This document shows positions 45,412 to 55,487 of a DNA stretch of 64,000 nucleotides, piece by piece. The position numbers were made by a program, and so were the translations under genes. The DNA comes from Diacronema lutheri. Taxonomy: Eukaryota > Haptophyta > Pavlovophyceae > Pavlovales > Pavlovaceae. Under the pieces are notes generated by a model. It was not told the DNA's origin. It did no database searches and was given only the letters and a program-made list of their open reading frames with translations. Location: NCBI GenBank assembly GCA_019448385.1, contig JAGTXO010000034.1, forward strand, positions 172,501 to 236,500, read 5' to 3'. The number at the start of each line of letters is the position of its first letter. Within the stretch, counting starts at the first letter, position 1.

Positions 45412-45887
45412 GATGTCTCCGCCATTGTGCCGTCCATTATTATTTGCCGACGATCTTCGGGCCTCGGCGTGCGCGTGCGCGTCGGCCGGTGGTGTGGTTG
45501 ACGGCGGCCACCGGTGCGGCGGCGCGCGGGCGGCGGCGCGCGGTGGCTAGGCGCGTGTGGGCCTTTGGGCCTGCTCCGCCTGGCGCCTCGCTGCGCACTT
45601 CCTGACCCCATCTGTCGGAAGCGTCGTTAGTATGTATTATTTGTGGCGACATTGGTGGCTACTCGATTCCCCCGCAGCTGGTGCTGACCCCGCTGTCCTG
45701 ACCCTCTCGTAAGCGCCGTTAGTATTATTTGTGGCGGAGGGTCGGGTCCTGCTCCCTGCAAGCCAACAAGCGGCCTTGCTTGACGCCCGCATTCCGGGGT
45801 CGGAGCCTCCCCCCCCCACTGCGACTCAGGCGCGGAGGGGGCATAGCACCGCCGGCGAATCGGGCCTTGGCCCTGTGTGTGCTCGGC
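45412..45887. promoter_or_regulatory. AT-rich motif repeats upstream of the RRM gene; 3' flank of the Cys-rich gene
   Basis: Three related AT-rich elements: ATTATTATTTGCCGAC near 45436, TATTATTTGTGGCGAC near 45635 and GTATTATTTGTGGCGG near 45721. In a genome this GC-rich they stand out and may be promoter elements of the RRM gene, whose start is at 45408. A second copy of the 27-bp dispersed segment lies at 45784-45810. No gene is supported. Confidence 0.5.
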
Positions 45888-46875
45888 TTATGACCAGCAG
45901 CGGCATCTTTTGACGCCGCCGAGGTTGCACGACTCGCCGTAGTCGGAGAGCATATCCGTCGCGAGGAAGCACGCCGGCGAATTGTCACAATCGCCCTCTG
46001 CGGGCGCACGCGCGCGGGGGGGGGGGGGGGGGGGGGATGATCGGAAATGGACACGGCATGCTCGCACTCGGCCTGTAGCGATCGCGGGTGCGCGAGGAGC
46101 GGCACGCACTACGCGCGGCGAGACGCGACGCTGCGCGGCGCGGCGCGGCGCAGCGCGGCGTACCGCAAAAGGGCGGACTGCCGTCAATGTCGCCCCGAGC
46201 GTAGCCGGCGGAGAGGCACCAGTCGTTGCACGACGGGTGGTCGGGCATGCGCGGCGTGGGCTCGGCGGCGGCCAAATAGCGCGCGCAGCAGCACACCTTG
46301 TTGTTGCCCACGCAAGCGCTGCCAAAGTCGCTGAAGAATTCGGTCGCAGTCGAGCACTCGCCACTGCAATCCGGTCTGCAGTTGCCGGTGCAGCCTGGCG
46401 CGGTGTCGCCCATGATTAAGCCGTAGCCAAAGCCGCCCTCGGCGCAAAAGTCGGCGCAGCGCGTCGAGCCCATCGGCGCGGGTGGCGGTGCTGGCGCTCT
46501 GGACACGCTCGCGCGCGCGCAGCAGCACACCTCGCCGTTGACGGGCGGGTTGACGCTCGGCTCACCATCGCCTTGCTCAGGCGGGTCGGCCGTGAAGCAC
46601 TTGCGCCCGAAGCCGCAGTCGTCACAGCTCGCACCGTGTGAGCCGATGACGTAGCCGTTGCCCCAATTCTCGTTCGAGAGGAGCGCGACAGCTCGGCACT
46701 GGTCATCGCATGGGGCGAGCAACGTCTGCGTGGTGGCCGCCGGCGTGGTGGCAGCTGGCGCGGTGGCCGCGCTGGGCTGGTCGGGCGCGGCGCCTCGTAG
46801 CGCGACGAGCGCGCAGACGGTGACGACAACGAGAGCGACCGAGCACGCCGCCGCGACGCGAGCGCGAGAGAACAT
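45888..46875 (-). CDS. Secreted or type II membrane Cys-rich protein with three repeats
   Basis: Exons 46164-46875 and 45888-45997 give 273 residues. The N-terminus MFSRARVAAACSVALVVVTV continues hydrophobic to residue about 27, a signal peptide or signal anchor. An Ala/Thr-rich linker is followed by three repeats of about 60-75 residues, each with a C-x3-C start, a Gly/Tyr-rich middle and a Cys cluster end: CDDQC to GEVCCCA, CADFC to NKVCCCA, and CNDWC to KRCRCW. The third repeat is completed only after splicing (PPFC|EGDCDNSPACF), which supports the intron. The even Cys spacing suggests a small disulfide-bonded domain, not one I recognise. Confidence 0.82.
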
Positions 46876-48042
46876 CGCGGTTGATGCTGGCGACGAACGG
46901 AGACGCTGGCTCCCCCCTGCCCGCGTTCAAATTAATATCCCTCCGGCAGACTCCCTTTTCCTACGTTTTGAATGGTGGGGACTAGCGAGCGTGCGAACAA
47001 ACTTGAACAGCTTGAAAAAAGTGGTACTCAATTGGGACTCAATTTGCCAACGTTCTCCGTCGGCCGAAGGCCGAAGCCAGTGCAACGTTTGGCGTGTCCA
47101 CCTCACAACGGCGCGTGCACTTGAATGTGTCGGAAAAGAGCATGTCCGTCAAGCCACGCCCGGGCGCTTATCGGCAGTGACTTGACTTCCCTCCTCTTCC
47201 TCCCACCGTCAAGACCGCGAGCGCGAGCGGGCAGATCCGCTGTGAGTGGCGACTCCATCGCCGAGCCGGGCGCGCGCGGCGTGCGCGTGCGCCGAGCCGC
47301 CAACCCGCCCCCGATGCATCGTCCGCGTGTGCGTGGGCGCCGCGCCACGCGCCTGTGCCGCGCTGCATGCCCGCAGCCTCTCACATGGTGACGTCAGGTG
47401 CGACTGCTGAGACGGCTCGCGCGGCCGGAAGCGCGGTGATCAGCGCACAGCGGTGCGCGAGGACGTGCGCGCAGGCTATGACGCGCTCGCGCGGCGCGGC
47501 CGAAGGGCGGTGGAGGTGCGAAAGGTAGCATTTTCAAATTGTCGTCACTTGCACTTGACGGGGTCGTTCGCCATGCATCGTGGGCACGCTGTTTTACGCG
47601 TACAAGACGAGTAGACCGCGTTCGCCTCGGCTTCGGCGTCGGCGCTGGTGTACGCCGACGTCGAGGCTCAACCTCGTCATCGCAACGGTAAAGCACCTGC
47701 GCGCTTCGCGCCGCGTATCGCGCGCCGCGGCGACCAGTCGCGCGCACCAGTCGCGCGCCTTGGGCACGGCGCGCGGGTTGACTGGAGATGCGCCGGAGGC
47801 GGCGAAGCCACACCGCGACGGCCGAGCGCATCCTCGCCCGCGGCGACGCCGAGCCGCGCGGCGAGCGCAGGCGACAGGCAATCGACCGTCTCGCCAAGTG
47901 TGCGCGTCGAATCTCAGCGTGTCCTGACCTTGGCGAGCTTCGCCGGGCCAAATCCGTTCACCGTGCAAAGACGCGTGTGGACAGCCGTCACGTCCTCGAG
48001 GGCACACACGTTGAGTCACTGACACAGTGTGCGCGTCTCCGG
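46876..48042. other. Gene-free stretch upstream of the Cys-rich gene
   Basis: Open frames are present on both strands but none has a good start plus recognisable content. The part at 46930-47060 has much lower GC than its surroundings (AATTAATATCCC; TTGAAAAAAGTGGTACTCAA), as expected for the promoter of the Cys-rich gene that starts at 46875. Sequence near 48042 is 3' flank of the polyglutamine gene. Confidence 0.45.
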
Positions 48043-48489
48043 TCACACCTCTTCGATGTCGTCATCGACCTCGAGCGGCTGCGGCTGGCCCTGCGCCGGA
48101 CCGGTACGCGACGGTCCGCACGATTCGGCCATCGCGCACGGCGGCGCAGAGGCGGTGTAGCCACCGCACGCGGAGCCAAAGGCGGCGGGCTGCGGCTGGT
48201 GCGCACGCCCGTCGGGCGGCCGGCCGGCTGCGAGCGCGCAGCTCGGCCACGCCGAGCACTGCTGCGCGCTTTCCGCGCTGCCCCAGAGTGGGTCGGTCAG
48301 GATGGCAGCTGCAGGGCAACGAGCGCGGCAAAAGCCACCCGGACCGTCAGGACCGCCGCCGCTGCCGGCGGGCGGTGCGTGCGGCGGCGGAGGCGGCAGG
48401 CATGGCTGCGCGAAGCCTACGTTCGCGGTCGCAGCCACATTGTGTGGCTGTGGCGGCGACTGCGGCCACGTGGGCGCCGCTCTGCCCCA

Positions 48490-48537
<48 letters not shown>

Positions 48538-49258
48538 TTGCATCCACTGCTGCTGCGGCTGCTGCGGCGGCGGCGGCTGCAACGGTTGCCGCAGGTGCGG
48601 CTGCAGTGGCTGCGGCTGCCATTGCTGCTGCTGCAGCCGCTGCATGCGCTCGCGCTCGTGCGCGGCCACGAGCGCATCGACCAGGCTGAGCTCCGTGACA
48701 AGCGCGCGGCTGCGCGCTGCGTAACTGCCGTGGTGCAACGGTGACAGGGGGGAAGGGGGGGGGGGGGGTGGGGAGGGGGAGGAAAGGGTGGGGTGGGGGG
48801 GGTGGGGGGGGGGGGGGGGGGGGATGAGAGGGAGAGCGCAACGAGGACAGAGCGGGAAAGGAAGCCAAGGGGAGGAAAGGGTGGGGGGGGGGGGGGGGGG
48901 GATGAGAGGGAGAGCGCAACGAGGACAGAGCGGGAAAGGAAGCCAAGGGGAGGAAAGGGTGGGGGGGGGGGGGGGGGGGGATGAGAGGGAGAGCGCAACG
49001 AGGACAGAGCGGGAAAGGAAGCCAAGGGGAGGAAAGGGTGGGGGGGGGGGGGGGGGGGGGATGAGAGGGAGAGCGCAACGAGGACAGAGCGGGAATGGAA
49101 GCCAAGGGAGGGTCCCGCGGTGCAGTGCCACGCCAGCGATCGGCATGCTGCGCTCACCTTGCGAGGCCGAGTGCATGCGCGCGCGCGCGCGCGGCGTTGA
49201 GCGCGAGCCGTGCGCGCCGGTCGACGTCCCACATCTCGGGCTTGCGTACGCCCTGCAT
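48043..49258 (-). CDS. Polyglutamine protein, 260 residues
   Basis: Exons 49158-49258 and 48043-48724 join in phase. The protein starts MQGVRKPEMWDVDRRARLAL, continues SRALVTELSLVDALVAAHER with an amphipathic helix, then a Gln/Pro/Trp region including about 15 consecutive Gln from a CAG run (CTG on the plus strand, about 48490-48534), and a Pro/Gly/Cys-rich C-terminus ending VDDDIEEV. The composition resembles transcriptional or RNA-binding co-regulators, but no domain is recognisable. The splice phase (AG + T = Ser) and the GTGAGC donor are good. The start is the first ATG in frame. Confidence 0.68.
48815..49110. repeat. About 67-72-bp tandem repeat, 4 units, in the polyglutamine gene intron
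   Basis: Each unit has GATGAGAGGGAGAGCGCAAC, GAGGACAGAGCGGGAA, GGAAGCCAAGGGGAGG and a G tract of variable length. The last copy is slightly diverged (GGGAATGG). It reads through in the plus direction without stops and mimics a repeat protein. Confidence 0.9.
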
Positions 49259-49470
49259 GCACGGCACAGCGGCGGCGCAGTGCGGCGCATGCCTGTCAGC
49301 GCGTCGCGGAGGGCATATGCGCGTCGAGCTGGGGCTGGCGGGGGCATGCGGGGCATGGGGCGCGGTAGGCCGCAGAGCGCGGGTCGAGCCGCGCGGCACG
49401 CAGCGCCCGCCAAAAACCAAAAGGCGTGGCGTTTTCAAACGGGAGTGCAAAGAAAAAAAAGGGCGCCAAA

Positions 49471-49878
49471 TCAGCCGCGTCGTGCGACGGTGCGCCGCAC
49501 CTGCCACTTTGCCGGCGCAGGCGTCGTGTTGCACGCAAGGAGCGTGCGAACCGCGAGCGACGTGGCGAGGGGCTCGAGCGCCTCGCCCATCGCCGGCCGA
49601 CCGCGGCACGCGCTGAGCGCGTCCGCCGCCGAGAGCGCGTCCGCCGCGACGGCGACGTCGTCACACAGAGAGAAGTGTCTCGGAAAGTTCTCGTGCAAGA
49701 AGGCGCGTAGTGACTCGCCGGACAGCGAGGAAAGTTCCAAGACCTCCTCGGCGGGTGGGGGCACGCGCGCGCGCGCGCGCGCGGCGGAGCCGCCGGCGGC
49801 GCGCCGCGCGGGGGGCGCGCGGCGCGCACGGCCGCTGGCAGGTGCGACGGCAGGCGTGGCGGTGGCGGTGGCGGTGGC

Positions 49879-49917
<39 letters not shown>

Positions 49918-51654
49918 TGCATCAAAGCCGGCGGCGGAGCCGGCCGGGAGCCCTGCGGAGGAGGCGGTTGTCCCAGACGGCCCAAGCTTTCGGTGCAAGA
50001 TTTTACCCAGCGTGCGGAATAGACCGACGAAAACGTCGCGCGCGCCAGCGGCGGGCGCCGCGCCACCGTCGCCGCCACCGACGCCGCCGCCGTCGCCTCC
50101 GCCGTCGCCTCCGCCATCGCCATCGCCGCCGCCGAGGGTGGCGGCGGCGGTAGCCGCGTCCGCGGTGGCGAACAGGGCAGCGGCAGCCGCAACCTCGTCG
50201 ACGTCGTTGTCGCCGCCGCAGCAGCTTGCGCCCGTGCCGCGCGCGCTGCGCGCGGCGCGGCCACTCCGGCCGGCGAGCGCAGCCGTGCCCCGCTTCGCCG
50301 CGCGGCCTGCGCTCTGCTCGACCGCCTTCCCGCAGCACGCGCCCGCGCCCACGCCCGCGCCCGCGCGCGTGCCCGCGCCCGCCCCCGCGCGCGCGCCCGC
50401 GCCCGCGGCCGGCACGAGGCAGGCGATCTGCAACGCGCCGACGGCGGTGCGCACGTCGCCGCCGCTCACGCTGACGAGCGCGTCGAGCGCCGCGTCCGCC
50501 ACCGCCGCGTCGGCGAGGTGCGCGACCCGGCGCAGCCCCTTTTTTAAAAGGGTCGGCGCAATTTCGTTGAAGCTCGCGTGCGCGACGAGCGAACGCGCGC
50601 GCGCGTCGGCAGGCGGCGCGGCGGCGGCGGCAGCGGTGGCGCAGCCGTCGTGCGCGCCTTTCCAACGTGCATCCGTGCCGCCGCCACCGCCACCACCGCC
50701 GCCACCGCCGCCGCCACCGCCGCCGCCACCGCCGCCCATGACGCCAAAGCACGCAGGCCCGAGCAGCCATGCTGATTCGCCCACCCCCGTATCCTCAGCG
50801 CATTCGAGCACGATCGGCACGCGCGCGGCGAGCGCGGCGCGGACGAGCGCCGCGCCGAGCGCCGCGGCGCCCTCCGAGCCCGGCTTGACCGCGCCACCTC
50901 CACCACTGCTGCTTCCGCCACCACCGCCGCCACCGCCACCACGTGCCTCCCCGCCGCCACCGCCGCCACGTGCCTCCCCGCCGCCAAATGCGCCGCCGTC
51001 GCGCGGCGGCGGAGGCGGCGGAAGCTCCTCGATCAGGATGAGCTTCGGACGGAAAAGCGGCGGTCCGGACGCGCCGTCCGCTCCCGGACCGCCCGCGCCC
51101 GCGCGCGAGCCCTCCACCGCGGCGGGGCGCGCGCGCGCGAGTGGGAGCGCGACGGTGCGGGACGCCGCGCGGACGAACGCCTCAAACTCGGCGAGGCGCG
51201 AGTCGGCGTGGCCGTCGGCGTCGGCGCGCGCGAGCGAACGCGGCGGCGACCACGTCGCGACCTCAAACCCCGCCTCGTCCGCGAGCACGCGCAGCGCGGT
51301 CGTCTTGGCGCAGCCCGTGGGGCCTGAGAGAACGAGCACACGCTTGGCGGGTGCGAGGCCGAGTTCGAGCTGGGCCTTGGCTGCGGCGAGCCAGGCGGCG
51401 AGCTCGTCCAGCTTCTTCGGGTGCACGCACAGCTCCGCGCGCGTGCGCGGCCGAAAGCGGTCGAGCCATAGCTCGGAGGCGCGCGGCGCGGGCGTCGCGT
51501 GCGCGCTGCCCGCCGCGCACACATGCTCGGCCATCGGCCGCGCGGCGCGCACGTCGGCATCGTGCGGCGGGGCGACGGGCGCGTTGCCGCGCGGCGCGCG
51601 TGCCGGCCCGCTCGGCGCGCTCGTGAAGCTGAGCGCCGCCGCCTTGCGCTTCAT
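49471..51654 (-). CDS. RAD17: RAD17 checkpoint clamp loader
   Basis: Large subunit of the alternative clamp loader that places the 9-1-1 clamp at DNA damage and activates checkpoint signalling in the nucleus. 727 residues as a single exon. Landmarks: LWLDRFRPRTRAELCVHPKK, Walker A GPTGCAKT at residues 111-118, Walker B-like LILIEEL (Glu where many have Asp), IVLECAEDTG, FNEIAPTLLKKGLRRV, SGGDVRTAVGALQ, FVGLFRTLGKILHRK and FLHENFPRHF. Gly and Ala inserts lengthen it. The frame stops soon after APAKWQ, where a GTGCGG donor is present, so a further C-terminal exon is possible. It diverges from the FYVE-PXK gene with 64 bp between start codons. Confidence 0.92.
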
Positions 51655-51718
51655 CCCACCCCCGCCCACCCAAGTCCTCCCCCGTCGTGATTTTCGCGCC
51701 CGAGGCGTGGGCCGGGCG
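51655..51718. promoter_or_regulatory. 64-bp divergent promoter with E2F-like site
   Basis: This segment separates the RAD17 and FYVE-PXK start codons. TTTTCGCGCC at 51691-51700 matches the E2F/DP consensus (TTTSSCGC). RAD17 is an S-phase and damage-response gene, for which E2F control is typical in plants and animals. Everything controlling initiation of both genes must lie here or inside coding sequence. Confidence 0.6.
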
Positions 51719-53065
51719 ATGGCGGTCGCGGGGTTCGAGTGCGGCGCGGTGTTCGTGCCGCTCGGCGCTGGCTGGGTGGCGGACGAGGACGCGCGCGAGT
51801 GCGCGGGGTGCGCCGCGCCCTTCACGCTCGTCCGTCGGCGGCACCAGTGCGCGCGACGCGCCGCGCGCGCGCTCGCGCGCTGTTGCCATGCGCCGGCCGC
51901 TCGCGGCGCGCGGTCGCGGTCGCTCACCGCGCACCGCGCCGCGGCGGCCGCGCCGCGCGCGCGCCGCACCGTCGAGCGCAGCTGCCGCCGGTGCGGCCGT
52001 GTCTTCTGTGCGCCGTGCAGCGCCGGCCGTGCCTACCTCTCGCCGCGCCACAACGCGCTGCACCGGCAGCGCGTGTGCTCGCCGTGCGCCGCCGCGCTCG
52101 CGCCGCACGCCGCCGAGCGCGAGCGCGCGCTCGCGACGGCGCGCGAGCTGCTCGATGGCGCGGCGCTTCCGGGCCTCGACGTTGCGCGTCTGCGCCCGCT
52201 CTTCACCATCGGCTCGCGTAACATCCGCGCTGACCAGCTTTCGAAAAGCTTCTTCCTCGCGCCGTGCTGCGCGGCCGCGCCCGCCGCGCGGCCGTCGGCC
52301 CAGCCGCATGCGGCGCGGCCTGAGGCGGGGCCGACGCCTCCATCGCAACCGGCCGCGCTCACCGCCATCAGTGCGCGGGCGCGCGCCGCGCTCGGCGCGC
52401 TCGGCGGCGCGGCGGCGGCGCGCGGCGTGGACGCCATTTCCGCGAGCCGCGCAGCGATTGGCCCAGCGATGGCGGCCGCTGCGGGCGGCGCGGTGCGATG
52501 GGGCGAGGCGTCGGCCTCGGGCGAGCAGCTGCTCGTGTGCGTCGTCCACCGGCCGTCGCCGTCGCCGCCCGTCGCCGCAGCAGCCGGCGCGGCCGCCGGC
52601 GCCGCCGCGGGCGTAGCCGTCGGCGACGGGGTGCGCAACGACCGCCACGCGACGTGTGCGCGCGCCGTCGACGCTGTCGACGCCGTCGACGCCGCCGCGC
52701 AGCGCGCGCGCGAGACGTGCGAGCTGATTGGGGCGCTCTCACGGCTCCACCCGTGCATCGACGCGCCCCTCTTCCTGGCGGTGGCGATGCGCGGCGACGG
52801 CGGGCGGCTGCGCGCGCTCGCGCGCGCGCCCGCGCGCGCGAGCGCGGGCGCGCGCGCGGGCGCAGGTGCGGGCGCGGGTGCGCTGGGTGTGCTGCGCGAC
52901 GGCGCGATGAGCGGCGGTGCGGGGGCGGCGGTGGAGGCGGTGGTGGCGGTGGAGGCGGTGGTGGCGGTGGAGGCGGTGGTGGCGGTGGGCGTCGCGGCGG
53001 ACGCGGAGGCGCGCGCGCTCGCGCCGGCGGCGGACTCGCCGGCGGCGGACGCGCCGGCGGCGGAC

Positions 53066-53110
<45 letters not shown>

Positions 53111-55162
53111 TATGTCCGCGGCACGCGCGCGCGAGCCGGCGCGGACCCGAGCGCGCGCGATGCGCCAGCCGGTCCGGCCGGCGTGCGCCCGGATCGCGGC
53201 GCACGCGGAGCGGCTGGTGCGAGCGCGTCGCGAGGGTCCGGCGACTCCGGCGGGTGCGGAGCGGCTGGCGCAACGGTTGACCCTCGCGACGCGCTTGTCG
53301 TCGTGTCGGCGCGCGCTCTGTCGGTGCGCGGCTCGTTGCGCGATCTGCTGCGCGGGGCGGGCGCGGAGCCGATGGCGCCGTTTTGTGAAAAGTACGCCGG
53401 CCAGGAGGTGCGGCTGCTCCCCTTTAAGGGCGCGGAGCCGCTGGCGCAGGCGCAGGGGCCGCAGCTCGAGCAGGAGGCGCGGCTGGCTCACGCATCGCTG
53501 CTCAGCACGCAGCCGAGATTGGTGAGGCCTGTGCCCCACACCAATCTCGGCTGTGGGGCGCAGGGGCCGCAGCTCGAGCAGACGAATCGCTGTGCCACGC
53601 ATCTGCGCCCACTGCCCGCCGCCACTCCGCCGGCCGACCTGCCGGCCAACGGCGCATCGGACAGCGCCGACCTCACCAGCGGCGCTGGCACGAACACCGT
53701 CCCGCCCCACGGTTCCACCGGACCCGCCGGACCCGCCGGACCCGCCGGACCCGCCGGACCCGCCGGACCGCCGGCGGATGCACGCGCGGCCGGCGCGGCG
53801 AACGCAGCCGGCGCCACCGGCGCCACCGGACCAGGCGGTGAGACGGATCCCTCGTCGCCGACGAGGCCCGCGCGCGCCCTCCCGCCCGCGCTGATCGCGT
53901 CGTTCGGTTCACAACTCCTTTCGGCGCTTACACTCTTGCGCGCGTCCGGACTGTCCTGCGACCACGTGCACGCGGGCAACCTTGTCGTGCGCGCGCGACC
54001 GCCGCACGCGACGCTCGCGCCGTTGCCACGCGGCGACACGGCGCTCCGCGCGGCGGCATACCCCGCGGCCACAGGAGAGCCGAGCGCCGTGGCCGGCGGG
54101 CTCGGCGACGGGCCTGCGGTGCTCGCGCTCGCGCTCGGCGCCGCGCGCGCGCGCGCCGCGACGCGCGACACGCGCGCGTCCGAGCTGCGCGTATGCGTGT
54201 CGGAACTCGAATCGGAAGCGCTCGGACTCGCGCCCTATTCCGACATGCTCGCGCGGCCGCTCGCGCCTCCTCACGCCCCGCTCCCCCCGCCTGCCGCGCG
54301 GCCGAGCTGCGACGCGCTCGCGGCCGCGGCCGCGGCGCTGCTCGGCGCCCGCCAGGCCGCGCGAGCGGATGCGCGCGGCGAGGCGCGCGCCGGCGCGCAG
54401 GCGGAGGCGGCGAGCGCGGCGGGCGCAGCGGGCGCGCTTGACGGGCCGGGCGGGCCGGGCGGGGCGAGCGCCGCCATCGCTGCGTGCGGTGCGTGCGGTG
54501 GCGCGCGCACGCTGCCTCGTGGCACGGGCGATGCGCATGGCGTCGGCGAAATGACGAAACATGGCGCCGCGCCAACGATGGCGGAAGCGGCGGAGTGCGG
54601 CACCGCGGCATCCAACGATGGCGGCGGCGGCTGGGCCTGCGCTGCGGACGCGAGCGGCGGCCTTGCCGACGGCGCGTGCAGCGGCGGGCGCAGCCGCGCA
54701 CAGCGCGCGCGCGCTCGCGCCGACGGCGCGGCGGCCGCCGCCGACGCCGCCGACGGCGCCGCCGCGTCCGCGCGCGCGGACGAGGCGCTGCCGTGCGCCC
54801 CGGAGGTGTTGTGCTTTGGGCACGTGCTCTTCGAGATGACAACCGGAGCCGAGCTCACGCGCGCAGAGCTGCGCAACGTGGCGGCCGCGGCGGCGCGCGG
54901 CGGACTCGCCGCCTTCCCGGGCTGCGCGGACGCGTGGCGGATCGTGCTCGCAATCTTTCTGCCCGGGCGCGGCCACGGCGCGCTGCGCGCGCGTCCGGCG
55001 CGGCGCTCGGCCGGCGTGGCCGTCGGCGGTGCGGGCGGCGGCTGTTGCGCGCCGGGCGCGACGCGCGTGCCGACTCTGTCCGAGCTCGAGGCGGAGCCCT
55101 TCTTTGCGAGCGCGCGGCCGGCGTGGCTCGCGCACTTGCACAGCGACACCCTGACCCCTTGA
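51719..55162 (+). CDS. FYVE-domain protein with PXK-like pseudokinase
   Basis: Exons 51719-51846 and 51982-55162 give 1,102 residues. The intron splits the FYVE finger; splicing restores RRRHHCRRCGRVFC, with WVAD upstream and RVCSPC downstream, so the PI3P-binding signature is intact and endosomal localisation is likely. The C-terminal half resembles the PXK/Slob kinase-like fold: SLRDLLRGAGAEP, FCEKYAGQEVRLLPFKG, SFGSQLLSALTLLRASGLSC, DHVHAGNLVV in place of HRD, ELESEALGLAPY in place of DFG, and VLCFGHVLFEMTTG. No VAIK Lys, HRD Asp or DFG Asp is evident, so it is probably catalytically dead. Between lie Ala-rich disorder, a five-fold GPA run (53727-53766) and a short internal duplication of GPQLEQ. 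FYVE plus PXK is unlike animal PXK, which uses a PX domain to bind the same lipid. Confidence 0.87.
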
Positions 55163-55487
55163 CACGGTGTTGGCTTTGACGGCTCGTTCACACGTCGTAG
55201 CAAATTGCCGGCAGCTCTGTCAAGTCCCCACCTAAGCTAGGTAGGCTTGTGTTCGTCAGGATGCGCCCTGCGCGCAGCTCGTGCGCCACAACTGTCGGAC
55301 AGGCACGGGCACAGACTGGGACTCGCGGACAACCAGCTCGCCGCTGCTGGCGCAGCCACCCGGACTCCCGGAGCCGATCGGCACGGCACGAGCCGCGGCC
55401 GAAGCGGAGAGCGCTCCGCCCCGCGGCGCGCGGCGCGCGCGCGCGGCGACGGCCCGCGAGTGCGCGGCTAACGGCGGCCTCGCCCGC
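55163..55487. other. Convergent gap between FYVE-PXK and RCC1 genes
   Basis: Both flanking genes end here. The only low-GC piece is CCTAAGCTAGGTAGGCTTGTG (55231-55251), which contains a CCTA...TAGG inverted repeat and may mark 3' end formation. The remainder continues in protein-like frames past both stops without recognisable content. Confidence 0.45.

Noticed and set aside
47394-48046. Protein-coding gene downstream of the polyglutamine gene
   Set aside because: Frames are open on both strands but lack a good ATG, splice pattern or domain; composition is Arg/Ala-rich as expected by chance.
48788-51700. Plus-strand frame extending the FYVE-PXK protein upstream to 48788
   Set aside because: It runs antisense to RAD17 and through the G-tract repeat. 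The FYVE protein has a good ATG at 51719 just after the divergent promoter.
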